Assembly (NCBI GenBank): GCA_030374765.1
Contig: JARGXX010000117.1
Coordinates: forward strand, 868,001 to 932,000
Direction: 5' to 3'
Length of the DNA stretch: 64,000 nt
From: Agarophyton chilense
Taxonomy: Eukaryota > Rhodophyta > Florideophyceae > Gracilariales > Gracilariaceae
A program made the position numbers and the translations under genes. The notes under the pieces are model-generated. The model was not told the origin of the DNA. It ran no database searches and saw only the letters and a program-made list of their open reading frames with translations. Of the stretch, positions 10,234 through 19,184 are shown in pieces (position 1 is the stretch's first letter; the number at the start of each line of letters is the position of its first letter).

Positions 10234-10725
10234 GACGAACGGCGCAGGCTAGCGGCGGGGCCAATTGCTAGCAATGCTAGCACGCACGTCCCACAAGCGC
10301 GCCTACGCATAACTTTACATACGAAGGAACACATTGTGCCAAAGTGCTTCCAAGATGATGTGACGATCATTCAAATTGCTTCCAATCGAATTAGAGTCTC
10401 GCCTTGTATACTTTGATTTGATACAGCAACTTACGGTCCAACTGTTGCCTTCCGTTACACAAAAACCATTTTCAGTGTATGCAGTGGCGTGCCGTCAGCA
10501 GAACGCGCACCTCTACCCTTCTCACGTTCTTTACACGTGACCCACGTGGCGACAGCACAACATCAGTCAAGATGGGCTCCGGCCGTCCACGTCGCACACG
10601 TCTCACAGATGTCACAGATGTCACAGATGTCACAGATGTTCCACCGCAGCAGTGCCGCACGCTGCGCTCTCTGCGACGAGAGCGCTGAAGGCTGCGCGAA
10701 GAGCGGCACACTTCTCACACAGCAC
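10234..10725. promoter_or_regulatory. Divergent promoter region, glycosidase / GnT-I
   Basis: 492 bp between two divergent start codons. It includes a short inverted motif near 10263-10281 (CAATTGCTAGCAATGCTAGC) and a 9-bp minisatellite (10609-10640). The frame of GnT-I is open back to 10489, but that part is low-complexity and unlike any GnT-I, so I treat it as 5' UTR/promoter. Confidence 0.45.
10609..10640 (+). repeat. 9-bp minisatellite, about 3.5-4 copies
   Basis: Tandem units TCACAGATG read four times in the leader of the GnT-I gene. It contains a repeated ATG in frame with the GnT-I ORF, so it could supply upstream starts. Confidence 0.8.
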
Positions 10726-12051
10726 ATGGGCGGCCACACCGCCACAATGACAGCGGCGGCGCACGCGGCGGTGCATCACCGCGCGCTCGTGCGCGCACGT
10801 CGATGGCGCTTTCTACCACGCGCCGTCGTGTGGCTGTCGCGTGTACTTGTGCTTCCGGTGTTTCTTCTTTCTCGCGCGACGCTCGTGCAAATTGCAAATC
10901 ACTCCTTGTCATCGTTACCACCATCACCATCACCATTGTCACCACCATCGTCGCCACTGCCGCACCAGTCCACGCCTGTGTTGGTCATCACGCACTCGCG
11001 TCACCACTATCTCAACCGTTCGCTTTCCTCTCTGCTGGCGCACCACCCGCGCACGTCTGAATTCCCCATCGTCGTATCGTGCGATCAACAGGATGGCCCA
11101 CATCCATCCATCCATCGTCTTGTGCGTAATTTTGCCCAATTGGCACGCACCCTCTCCATTCCATTTTACTCTTGCGCCCACGCCAAGTGCTACGTCGATG
11201 AGCCGGATCCACACCAGCCTGCTTTTGTCGATACAATAGCCTACCGCCGAATCACGCGTCATTACCACTGGGCTCTTTCCACCGTCTTCTCTGCTGCGCT
11301 CACCAAGCACCCTGTGCACCGCGTCATTGTCCTGGAGGATGACATGCAAATTGCCCCGGACATGTTTGACTACTTCCGCGCCTTCACCCCTGTGCTGGAA
11401 TCTGACCCTTCTTTGTTCTGCGTGTCTGCGTGGAATGACAATGGCATTCCCGACCTCGCCTTGAACAACTCCCAGTTTCACCGAACCGATTTTTTCCCGG
11501 GGCTCGGATGGATGATGACGCGTGCCATGTGGCATGAACTAGAGCCAAAGTGGCCCTCCATGTATTGGGACGATTGGCTACGACACCAACAGCAAACAAA
11601 GTCTCGCCATTGCATACGCCCCGAAGTCAGTCGCACCGCAAACTTTGGCGAAAACGGCGTTTCACAGTCGTTTCATTTTCAAAAGCACGTGTCAAAAGTG
11701 ATCTTGTCACAACACGCCGTCGATTTTTCACGCCTCAATCTTTCCTATTTGAATGAACGCCAATACGACGAGCTCATCTTTGGGCGCATGAGACATGCTA
11801 CGCAACTTCGTTTTTCAAATTACCTCACCAGCCGGCCTCAGAACGGAGATGTTATCGCATTTTATCCGGACGATAATATGGAGGCTATTAGCAAGCGTAC
11901 GGGCATTATGGGAGACCATCGAAACGGCGTGAGGCGTACTAGTTACAAAGGAGTGGTGGTCATTCCGTGGAATGGACACTGGGCGTTCATTGTCAGTCGT
12001 AGCTGGAAGCCGCCCGCGCGCTATCAACTTGAAGGTGCCATTTGTTGTTGA
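10726..12051 (+). CDS. MGAT1: Alpha-1,3-mannosyl-glycoprotein 2-beta-GlcNAc-transferase (GnT-I, GT13)
   Basis: Golgi enzyme that adds the first GlcNAc to the Man5 N-glycan, opening complex N-glycan synthesis. With the start at 10726 it is 441 aa (10747 gives 434), close to animal and plant GnT-I. It has a basic N-terminus plus a hydrophobic anchor (about 28-52, FLPRAVVWLSRVLVLPVFLL) as a type II Golgi protein, and a Ser/Pro stem. The catalytic domain carries PVLVITHSR, the metal-binding EDD at residues 204-206, SAWNDNG, PGLGWMMTRAMW, EPKWPSMYWDDWLR and CIRPEVSRTANFGENGVS, all in GnT-I order. The ORF also opens upstream at 10489, but that extension is repetitive and unlike the family. No introns. 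Its TGA (12049-12051) directly abuts the stop of the opposite EF-hand gene. Confidence 0.95.
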   Translation: MGGHTATMTAAAHAAVHHRALVRARRWRFLPRAVVWLSRVLVLPVFLLSRATLVQIANHSLSSLPPSPSPLSPPSSPLPHQSTPVLVITHSRHHYLNRSLSSLLAHHPRTSEFPIVVSCDQQDGPHPSIHRLVRNFAQLARTLSIPFYSCAHAKCYVDEPDPHQPAFVDTIAYRRITRHYHWALSTVFSAALTKHPVHRVIVLEDDMQIAPDMFDYFRAFTPVLESDPSLFCVSAWNDNGIPDLALNNSQFHRTDFFPGLGWMMTRAMWHELEPKWPSMYWDDWLRHQQQTKSRHCIRPEVSRTANFGENGVSQSFHFQKHVSKVILSQHAVDFSRLNLSYLNERQYDELIFGRMRHATQLRFSNYLTSRPQNGDVIAFYPDDNMEAISKRTGIMGDHRNGVRRTSYKGVVVIPWNGHWAFIVSRSWKPPARYQLEGAICC

Positions 12052-12622
12052 CTACTGCGCTGCTTTGGCTGCCATAGAAATGTTGGTGGCCACTAGTTTG
12101 AGAGCCACGCCGAACAGTACCTTGAACAATATCTTGGGAATTCGCTTTCCAAGCGGCATCTTTTCATAAAGTGCCGATGCTGCGCTCGGGATTACCACCA
12201 TTGACAACAGCGATGTGAAAAATAGTTGTTGGATAAATTGCGCTCCATGTTGATCGAACCACTTGACAGCCATGTCGAAAAACTCCTGTTGCGTGAGATT
12301 GGAGGAGGAGTCCTTGTCGTGCTTGCGAAGCAGCTCGGAGATGGAATCGGAAGTGGGCGGTTGCGTCAGACCGGGGCAATAGCGCGCCAGGTTGTAGTGA
12401 AGATGACACATTGCAACCGTCTGTAGCGCATGACGGTGGTTAGCTCGATGCGTTGCGACGAGATGGCAGGCGGAGATCGCTTAATGTGGCACGTACCAAC
12501 TCGTTGGAATCTATGCTTCCGTTTTTGTTGGAATCGAACTTGTTGAACACCTGCAGCACGCACTTCCGGAACACGGGCATGGTGGAGATGGACGTGGGCA
12601 CAACAAAGTTACTGAGCTGCAT
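12052..12622 (-). CDS. EF-hand membrane protein, two exons (12622..12497, 12420..12052)
   Basis: Spliced product of 164 aa. Exon 1 (12622-12497) begins at an ATG just before the first conserved helix and encodes a canonical EF-hand loop DSNKNGSIDSNE (residues 30-41). Exon 2 (12420-12052) encodes a second, weaker loop DKDSSSNLTQQE (77-88, Ser replacing the usual Gly) and one or two hydrophobic segments (about 105-125 LFFTSLLSMVVIPSAASALY, and about 133-150). The intron restores a continuous frame across the EF-hand pair, which neither exon gives alone. A Ca2+-responsive membrane protein is inferred; the compartment is unknown. Its stop codon touches the stop of GnT-I, so the two mRNAs must overlap in their 3' ends. 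Confidence 0.8.
12421..12496 (-). other. Spliceosomal intron in EF-hand gene (76 nt)
   Basis: On the minus strand the donor is TTG|GTACGT and the acceptor CTACAG|ACGG, with a consensus branch site GAGCTAACC about 16-25 nt before the acceptor. The length is not a multiple of three and the intron contains in-frame stops, so removal is needed to join the two EF-hands. Confidence 0.85.
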
Positions 12623-13060
12623 GTCGGCGGCGATGGGAAAAAGAAAAGAACGTAGGCTGAGGTGGACGGGGATGACAGGGAATGTGATGCGCGGACGGAC
12701 ACAAGTAGATATATCTGTCGAACCTCGGCGGCGTCGCATTTCCGCGCTATGCGTTTTGGCAGCGGGTACTGGCGCGTGGCAACGTGTATGGTGCCATTGC
12801 AGCCGAGCGCTTTTTTTGCAATTTGGCACGGGGACAACGGCCGTTGCGGCTGCACTCCAGATGCAATAATGTGATCAAATTACACAATAGATACTAAGAT
12901 TACTATGATGCTATTCTCGCGGAGAGAGACTTCAATATATATATCTACTCACTCGGAGCTTTACGAACTTTTTTGTCTAGTCATGTGTAGTTATCAGCTT
13001 TCAATTAGTGCCGTCGTCGTACCGCCGTCTCCCCGCTGGCACGCTGCGCCACGGAGGCAG
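12623..13060. promoter_or_regulatory. Spacer upstream of EF-hand gene
   Basis: 438 bp between the EF-hand start and the MYB stop, both on the minus strand. It includes GC-rich leader sequence near 12720-12860 and an AT-rich patch at about 12860-12960. No further gene seen; the open frame extending from exon 1 to 12829 is probably leader sequence. Confidence 0.35.
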
Positions 13061-13921
13061 TCAGTCGGACTGATCCAGTGGCACGGCCGGGGCAGATATC
13101 CTGGTGAGGTACGACTTTGCCGATGCCGAATCCGGCAGCAGAGGCTTTCCAGATAGAGTGTAGCCGCGACCGCTTTCGGCCACCTTGTCGGGCAACGGCA
13201 AACCAAGTTTCCATAGCTTGATCAAGTACTTTTGCGCGTGACTTCTCACCAATTGGGCCCTTCTGGTGCCAATGTACTTTGCGCATTGCTCCCAGTTCCT
13301 GCCGTATAGCTCCAGGCTCTGTTTAAAGCGCTCGTGTTCTTGTTCGGTCCACGGTCGGGCAGGCGCTCTTGTGCGCTTTGATTTGCTTGCGCTGGCCTTT
13401 CTGCGTTTGGTGATGCCGTTGTAAGCGCACGATGCGGTGCGTGGCGGCGGCGAGGGCGGCGGCAGCGGCAGTGGCGGCGGTGGCGGTGGCGGTAGTGGTG
13501 GCGGTGGCGGTACAATGGAGTTGGCTTGTGTTGACACGAAGCTGTGCTCCGAGTGGGCTACTGGTTGAGAGGGCGCTCGCAGCGCCATCTCCAGTTCATG
13601 CTTGATTCTGTCCTTGGTGCTGGAAAAGGAAAAGTACGGGACGGGGGAGGCATCACAGCCGAGAAGCGACTCAAACAGCGGTTCGTGCTCATCGCACAGC
13701 TGCAGGTGAGTGGCGGCGCTGCAGGAGGCAGGCGGGAGCGGGAGCGGGAGCGAGAGCGGGAGCGGGAACGGGAGCGGAAGCGCGTGTGCAGGCAGCAAGT
13801 GGTAGAGAGACAGGTCATGGGGAGCGGGGGGCGGAGGCGGCGAAAGCTCAAGCGGTAGAAGCTCTGTTGGTAGCATTGGATGCTGATACGCGTATTGAGC
13901 GGGAGTGTCGAAACAATCCAT
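13061..13921 (-). CDS. SHAQKY-type single-repeat MYB transcription factor (RVE/LHY-like)
   Basis: 286 aa. A single MYB repeat lies at residues 190-236 (PWTEQEHERFKQSLELYGRNW...YIGTRRAQLVRSHAQKYLIKL). W191 and W210 are present, and the third position uses the SHAQKY[F/L] signature (227-233) that defines the CCA1/LHY/RVE and related 1R-MYB class. A basic stretch KRRKASASKSKRTR just before it is a likely nuclear signal. The N-terminal 170 residues are Pro/Leu-rich with two polyproline tracts encoded by GGC/GGT repeats, typical of an activation or linker region. Algal and plant relatives act in light and clock control; that role here is inference. Head-to-head with the RNA-binding protein gene, 742 bp apart. 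Confidence 0.9.
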   Translation of the reverse strand: MDCFDTPAQYAYQHPMLPTELLPLELSPPPPPAPHDLSLYHLLPAHALPLPFPLPLSLPLPLPPASCSAATHLQLCDEHEPLFESLLGCDASPVPYFSFSSTKDRIKHELEMALRAPSQPVAHSEHSFVSTQANSIVPPPPPLPPPPPPPLPLPPPSPPPRTASCAYNGITKRRKASASKSKRTRAPARPWTEQEHERFKQSLELYGRNWEQCAKYIGTRRAQLVRSHAQKYLIKLWKLGLPLPDKVAESGRGYTLSGKPLLPDSASAKSYLTRISAPAVPLDQSD

Positions 13922-14663
13922 GGGCGGCGTGAACGCAAGCTACACACGACGAAGCGAATCGTAACACGATTGCGCGCACACGTTAAGAAGGTGTGCGAGT
14001 AGTGCGCGTCAAGGTGCAACGCACTCTGGCTGAGTGCAAGCAATCCGAAGCAAACTCACCATCGGCCCCGACAAGAACGCGTCGCTTGACGACACCCACA
14101 GCGTCTAACGACGCTGCTCAAACGCGCGAAAACGCAACGACACGCGCTCCAAGTGCGGCGCACATCGGCGCATGATCGTCAAGACGACGCACATGTGTGA
14201 GGGCGCGTGTGTCCGCGCCTCATGTTAGTTCGATAACTTGGCGACGTGGGTTCGATATGCGACGATCATCGCGCGTCGAGGCCCCGCGTGCCGCGTCGCA
14301 TGTTAGCAGCGCTTCGATGTGCTGTTCGATGCGTGCGTGCGTTTCGGCCGCTTCGCCGCAGACGTCATCCGCCCGGATATCCCAACTTTATCTCCGACCG
14401 CGTGTGTTCTACCACGTCTGACACGCTCGCCACGTTTGACACGTCATCACGCACACAATGTGCTGCTATTTACGTCAGCCGCCCCCATTCTGCGCCCCAC
14501 TTCGTACCCCCCGCGCTTTCTCACCCGTGACCGCCCCCCCTCCCCCCCCGCCCGTTGCCAAACCCCCCCAACCGCCCCCCCCTTTCCCTTTCCCTTTCCC
14601 TCCACACCCCCCAATACCTCTCCCCTCCGTCCCCTCCGACCCCCTCTCCTCCCCACCGCCGCC
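13922..14663. promoter_or_regulatory. Divergent promoter region, MYB / RRM protein
   Basis: 742 bp. The half nearest the RRM gene (about 14520-14660) is strongly C/T-rich (runs of C, CCCTTT repeats), likely a pyrimidine-rich 5' leader ending in GCCGCCATGG. Direct repeats such as ACACGCTCGCCACGTTTGACACG occur near 14430. No conserved operator can be named. Confidence 0.45.
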
Positions 14664-15878
14664 ATGGCGTCAGCAGCTTCCGCCCCGCACCCCCCACCCA
14701 CCGCCACCCACAAAAAGGTCTTTGTCGGCGGCCTGTCCTGGGAGACCGACGAGCAGAGCCTGCACGACTATTTCGCGCGCTACGGCTCCGTGTCCGACTG
14801 CGTCATCATGAGGGATAGGCTCACTGGCCATCCGCGCGGCTTCGGCTTTGTCACTTACGACGATCAGCTCGTCGCCGAGCGCGTTGCCTCCGAGTTTCAC
14901 GAGTTGGACGGCCGTCAGGTCGAGGCCAAGATAGCCGTCCCGCGTTCCGAGTGTGTCCCACCGTCGCGCAACAACGCGTGGCGCGCCACTAAAAAGGTCT
15001 TCATCGGCGGCCTGCCGGCCACTTGTAGAGAGGCGCACCTTCATGCCCACTTTCTTCCCTTTGGCGATATTGCAGAGTGTCAAGTTATGTACGACCACCA
15101 GACGGGCAATTCGAGAGGCTTTGGATTTGTCACTTTTACTTCGGAGATCACCGTTGACAAGGTCGTCGACATCGAACATGAGATTATGCAGAAGCATGTC
15201 GAGGTCAAAAGAGCCGAACCAAAACAAGCGCTCGAGGCGCGTCGCGGACGGGAGGCCGCTGGAGCAGCCGCTTTGTCCTTTTCCTCAACCCAGCCCGCCT
15301 CTTCTTCGTTGCACATGTCCCCACAAAAACAGCAACCTCATATCCCACACACTTCGCAAACCTTGCAATCGCATTTGGCTTCAGCTACTTCAGTTCCATA
15401 CGCTTCATTCCCTTCCAGCTTACAGAGCCCAACCTCTCTATCTGCGGCCCGTTCACCATCCACCCAAAATCCCTTTCATTCGTTTTCACCCTGGTCGGGT
15501 GCCTTTTCATCCGGAGCCGGATCTAGTTGGAGTGCTGTTCAGTCATCCTCAGCCTTCGTCACAACCAAGATGCAGGAAGCCGCCTCTATACGAAGCTCCC
15601 ATACTGCCGCTGCTGGTGCTACATCAATGTCACCGCCATCTACAACAATTCCACCGCAATCATCATCTCGCGTCACACCTGGTGCGATGGGATTTTTCAC
15701 GCCGGCACAACCTTATTCTCCAGATCTTGCGCAATGTGCCTACAATGCGTTTTGTTCTCCTTCCGCCCCGCTCAATTCGTTCGCTACTGACCTTTCAAGC
15801 GTTATACCCAGCGCCAGAACTGAACGTCGATTTCATCCATACTCAACAAGAGAGCGAATTGAGCGATCGTATCGATAA
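14664..15878 (+). CDS. Two-RRM RNA-binding protein (Musashi/hnRNP A-B/DAZAP-like)
   Basis: 404 aa from the ATG at 14664, which sits in an ideal context (GCCGCCATGG). The upstream open frame is low-complexity leader. RRM1 (about 18-90) has RNP2 VFVGGLSW and RNP1 RGFGFVTY. RRM2 (about 108-182) has RNP2 VFIGGLPA and RNP1 RGFGFVTF. The two RRMs are joined by a short linker as in the Musashi/hnRNP A/B group, which bind single-stranded RNA in mRNA processing or translational control. The C-terminal 210 residues are Ser/Gln/Pro-rich and disordered-looking. No introns. Exact orthology cannot be decided. Confidence 0.92.
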   Translation: MASAASAPHPPPTATHKKVFVGGLSWETDEQSLHDYFARYGSVSDCVIMRDRLTGHPRGFGFVTYDDQLVAERVASEFHELDGRQVEAKIAVPRSECVPPSRNNAWRATKKVFIGGLPATCREAHLHAHFLPFGDIAECQVMYDHQTGNSRGFGFVTFTSEITVDKVVDIEHEIMQKHVEVKRAEPKQALEARRGREAAGAAALSFSSTQPASSSLHMSPQKQQPHIPHTSQTLQSHLASATSVPYASFPSSLQSPTSLSAARSPSTQNPFHSFSPWSGAFSSGAGSSWSAVQSSSAFVTTKMQEAASIRSSHTAAAGATSMSPPSTTIPPQSSSRVTPGAMGFFTPAQPYSPDLAQCAYNAFCSPSAPLNSFATDLSSVIPSARTERRFHPYSTRERIERSYR

Positions 15879-17530
15879 GCTTGTCGACGGTAGCGCGCTG
15901 ATGCCTGTTTATGTATGTTTGCGCCGCCTCCATACTATGTGTTCGTTGTGGCTTTTTCTGTTTTTGTCTTTTCCTTTTATGTCCGTAGTGCACAGATCAT
16001 GTTGAACGGGTTTACCCTCTTCATTCCTTTCTTTTTTCTCCTTCATAGAACGTGGTATGTCTTAGCATTTGTATGTACTGTAACCGTCTGTTTCAACTTG
16101 TTGTGTAGTGTTTTAATGTTCACAGCTTTTTTTACAATAGTGGTACATGGTAAAAATTCTAGTTGCTCTACTCTACTCTCGAGTTTATCCGCGTTGCATA
16201 TTCTTTGTAGAGGACATGTAGACATCAGCGAGCAGATGGCGCTTCATGGGGTAGGGCACGTCTCCCAAGTGCCCCTTCTAGATAGGTTCCTTGGAACCTT
16301 TGCGCTGCTCACTTTTTGAAATGCAGCTACTGTGTTTGGAAGGAACAGGCAGTCCTACGGTTTTGAAGGGTAAATATTGAGCTCATTATTATGTTATAAT
16401 AGGAACGGCAGAAGCGCGAGGAAACCTCTGCGTTTCTACGCGGGTATTGGAATATTGTCTGAAGTGACACCTCGTGTACACATGATACTAACAGTATCTT
16501 CTCCCCGGACCGTTACGACCAAAACTGTTGGAAACATCTATACTGCAGTGAAGACAAAAAAAAGCACATTGTATCTGTGTAGTGAACGCTCGGCGTTTTC
16601 GGAAAGTTCTTTCAGGGAACGATATGGACAAGCTACCTGTATCGAATCCTAGACGTGCTTCATGTGCCTCTGTGATGCACACAGATCTTAATTAGAGCAC
16701 AAGAATGGAAACCAAGTGTCGAGACACGCGTAGGTTAATCCGAGCGGAGCAAGCAGTTGAGAAATTTGCGAATCCTTCCGCGTTCCATAGTCACGCGACT
16801 GATTGAGGACAATCATTAAGGACGTCAGCCATCGATTTCCATCCATGTGTCCGGAACTCGGTCCGCCTGATGGTTTTTGTAGTTTCCAAAATCGAACGTT
16901 CGGTATTCTAAGTGGTTGCAATTCCAACCTCCTTGGTGCAGTGGGGATTGTTCCATCTGCAGGGCATTCCGGGACACCAAAACAGTTTGAATTCCTTCTT
17001 CTAGTCGATATCTGTATCGATTCGCTCCGGAAATAAACTAATGCGACATGCACTGCGTAACTTTACTAGCAAACCGCGATTGTGATGCTCTGTTGCCTAT
17101 ACTGCTTAACGGGAGATTCTCATGAGGAATATCGGTTTTCAGCTTTGGCAACTCGCAAAGGAACAGAACTAAGGAACGTGAACTCGTTGCATCGTACCCG
17201 CAAGATATCGAGAGTCCATGTCTGTAATGAGCTTGAATCAAGATGTTGAGCCAATGCATCCTGTAGAGATCTTTGAGACGTTGGGCGCGCTGCGCGTTGT
17301 AAGAACCTTGAGAAGCCAAGGACTGATTTAAATACCCTTCCGGAGTTCGAAAGAAAAACCACACACCGGAACCCGCCGCGGGAGCAGTCAAGAGAGCACT
17401 CACACTAACTTAAATGTACGTGCACAGAGAAAAACGACCACTGCCGCATTGTACAAAAGGTCTACAGTAAGCTATTAATGAAAAAAGGTTAGCTACCCTG
17501 CCAACACATACCACAAGAGCGGAGAACATT
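15879..17530. other. 1.65-kb gene-free stretch
   Basis: Only short ORFs with no motif. It holds the 3' UTR of the RRM gene (T-rich from about 15950) and of the SNARE gene. No tRNA, snRNA or repeat recognised. Confidence 0.4.
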
Positions 17531-18802
17531 CTATGAAAAGAAACCACCTTTGTGTCGTTGATTCAATGCCCTTGCTGCGGCCAGCATATCGTTAGCATCA
17601 TTAGCCATGTGTTCTGATTCTTCCGCAACTCCATCGAGTTTCTCTCCTCTCTCGTGAACACGATCCATGGTATCAGAAATTAAAGCTTGCGTATTTTGGA
17701 TAGACTTTGTCTTCTCCTTCGCTCTAGATGAGTTCAAATCGTGCTTCGGGTCCGCTCTTGAGCCCGTGCCAGCGGCGGCATGTCTAACTGTGCGCCCCAA
17801 TGCCTTGAAAGAAGCAAAGCCAGCCTCTATTGCGCCCCAGCCCTTCTTTCTCTTCGGATGCAAACTCGCAGTAGCTCGTGCGTGTCTAGAAAAGTCTTCA
17901 GAATTTGAATCAAAAGGCCTGCTGTTGCCAGGTTCGCTGAGAGGAGAAAACATCGTTTCCTTATCCGGCAAGGACTCATTCTGGCCACGTCGAGGGCTTG
18001 ATGTATCCTCGCTCGATTTGGAAGCTTGGGCAGGAGCAGTATCTGGAATTTCGGCCAGACTAGAACAAATGCGCGACAGCGCGGTAGCAATATCCATCAA
18101 ACGCTTATCGTCCTGAGAAGAACGAAACGGCTTCCGTTTCAAACGTCGTGATTCACGTTCTAACTGATTGTGCTCCTGCAAAAGATGGTCGCGGCTTTTC
18201 TTTGCAACAGGTGCTGGAATGGTAGGTTCATTGGAGGTTGCTTCGCGCAAGGTGTTAATAGTGGAATCATTTATACGGAGCTTTCCGCGTATGCCCTTCT
18301 TGAAGTTAGCCAAAGAGCTCCGTTTAACGTGTGCATTATCTCGAGGCGGTTCCCGCGACGTTGGCGACGTGAACACGCTCATATCCATAGTGGGTGACAA
18401 AGGCGGAGAAGGAGGGGGCTGCAGCGCTGCTGGCTTTCGCGGTGGTTTTGGAAGTTCGTCGGGTACAGAAAGGGAATCGGATTGACTTGAATTGGAGCTG
18501 TCCGAAGAGTCGTATGTGCGATAAATAACATGTCTGCGACGGGCAGAGTACTGCACCGGGCGAGCCTCTTCAATGGGCTCGTCGTCTTCAGCAGCATTTG
18601 AACCGGGAAGCAAATGCCGAGTTTCTCTCACAACAGAAGACATCTGGCTCATGACGTGATCCATTTGAGTGCGCAACTGGTCGCGACGTTGCACGGCATT
18701 GGATTGAGACGGGTCGATGGCCAACATCTCACCCTTGAGAGCCTCCCATTGCTGCCGAAGCTGTTCCGAACGCTCATAGGCCGCGTCCACCGCCTCGGAC
18801 AT
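17531..18802 (-). CDS. R-SNARE-motif protein without membrane anchor
   Basis: 423 aa, single exon. The extreme C-terminus (369-423) is a heptad-patterned synaptobrevin-like coiled coil: SDTMDRVHERGEKLDGVAEE then ESEHMANDANDMLAAA. The zero-layer Arg is at 385 (HERGEKL aligns with the LERDQKL of VAMP proteins). It ends NQRHKGGFFS-stop, so there is no transmembrane segment. Residues 1-60 are another predicted coiled coil (AYERSEQLRQQWEALKGEML). Between them lies a long charged Ser/Pro-rich region. Soluble R-SNARE motifs occur in tomosyn and amisyn, which compete for t-SNAREs, so a regulatory role in vesicle fusion is a reasonable inference. Family assignment beyond the SNARE motif is open. Head-to-head with the phosphohexomutase gene. 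Confidence 0.75.
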   Translation of the reverse strand: MSEAVDAAYERSEQLRQQWEALKGEMLAIDPSQSNAVQRRDQLRTQMDHVMSQMSSVVRETRHLLPGSNAAEDDEPIEEARPVQYSARRRHVIYRTYDSSDSSNSSQSDSLSVPDELPKPPRKPAALQPPPSPPLSPTMDMSVFTSPTSREPPRDNAHVKRSSLANFKKGIRGKLRINDSTINTLREATSNEPTIPAPVAKKSRDHLLQEHNQLERESRRLKRKPFRSSQDDKRLMDIATALSRICSSLAEIPDTAPAQASKSSEDTSSPRRGQNESLPDKETMFSPLSEPGNSRPFDSNSEDFSRHARATASLHPKRKKGWGAIEAGFASFKALGRTVRHAAAGTGSRADPKHDLNSSRAKEKTKSIQNTQALISDTMDRVHERGEKLDGVAEESEHMANDANDMLAAARALNQRHKGGFFS

Positions 18803-19184
18803 AACGGTGAGCAGTGGAGGGGACGGGAGACGGGACGGAGTGAGCGCAGGCGGGGACAGAAGAAGACGAGGAACGGGCGAGCTCAGCAGCTACGCAGAGG
18901 AGCTGCGGAGAGGGCGCGCTGGCGGAGGGGCGGATACGCTTTGCGCGTTGCGCGCGCCCTGACGGTGCCGAGCAATGCAATGCGCGCGTGCGTGACGTGG
19001 CGAGGTGCTCATGGAGGTGATGTCAAGCGCTTCGCCGGCTGAGCGCTCCACGTGCACACGTGTCGCGCCACCATCCTCTTTCTGCTCTGCTCGCATCCAT
19101 CCACATCTCATTCCGCTATTCACCCTCAAGTCTCACTGCGCCCCACCTCTCGTTTTCTTTCTCCGAAACAGAGCCGCGTGAGCC
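18803..19184. promoter_or_regulatory. Divergent promoter region, R-SNARE / phosphohexomutase
   Basis: 382 bp between two start codons. GC-rich with several CACGTG-like and GCGCGC motifs (e.g. CTCCACGTGCACACGTGTCGC near 19047-19067). No ORF of its own. Confidence 0.5.

Noticed and set aside
8736..10264. Long ORFs opposite or out of frame to the glycosidase
   Set aside because: Compositional shadows of a GC-rich coding region; no motifs.
10489..10725. Upstream in-frame extension of GnT-I
   Set aside because: Low-complexity, includes the 9-bp minisatellite (SQMSQMSQM), and would put the Golgi anchor more than 100 residues inside; the ATG at 10726 gives a family-typical length.
13444..13800. 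GGC/GGT and GGGAGC repeats as a possible satellite
   Set aside because: They encode the polyproline and Leu/Pro tracts of the MYB protein in frame, so they are coding microsatellites.
14953..16005. 350-codon plus-strand ORF overlapping the RRM gene
   Set aside because: Lies in another frame of the RRM protein gene, which has clear RNP motifs; the overlapping translation is Ser/Pro/His-rich shadow sequence.
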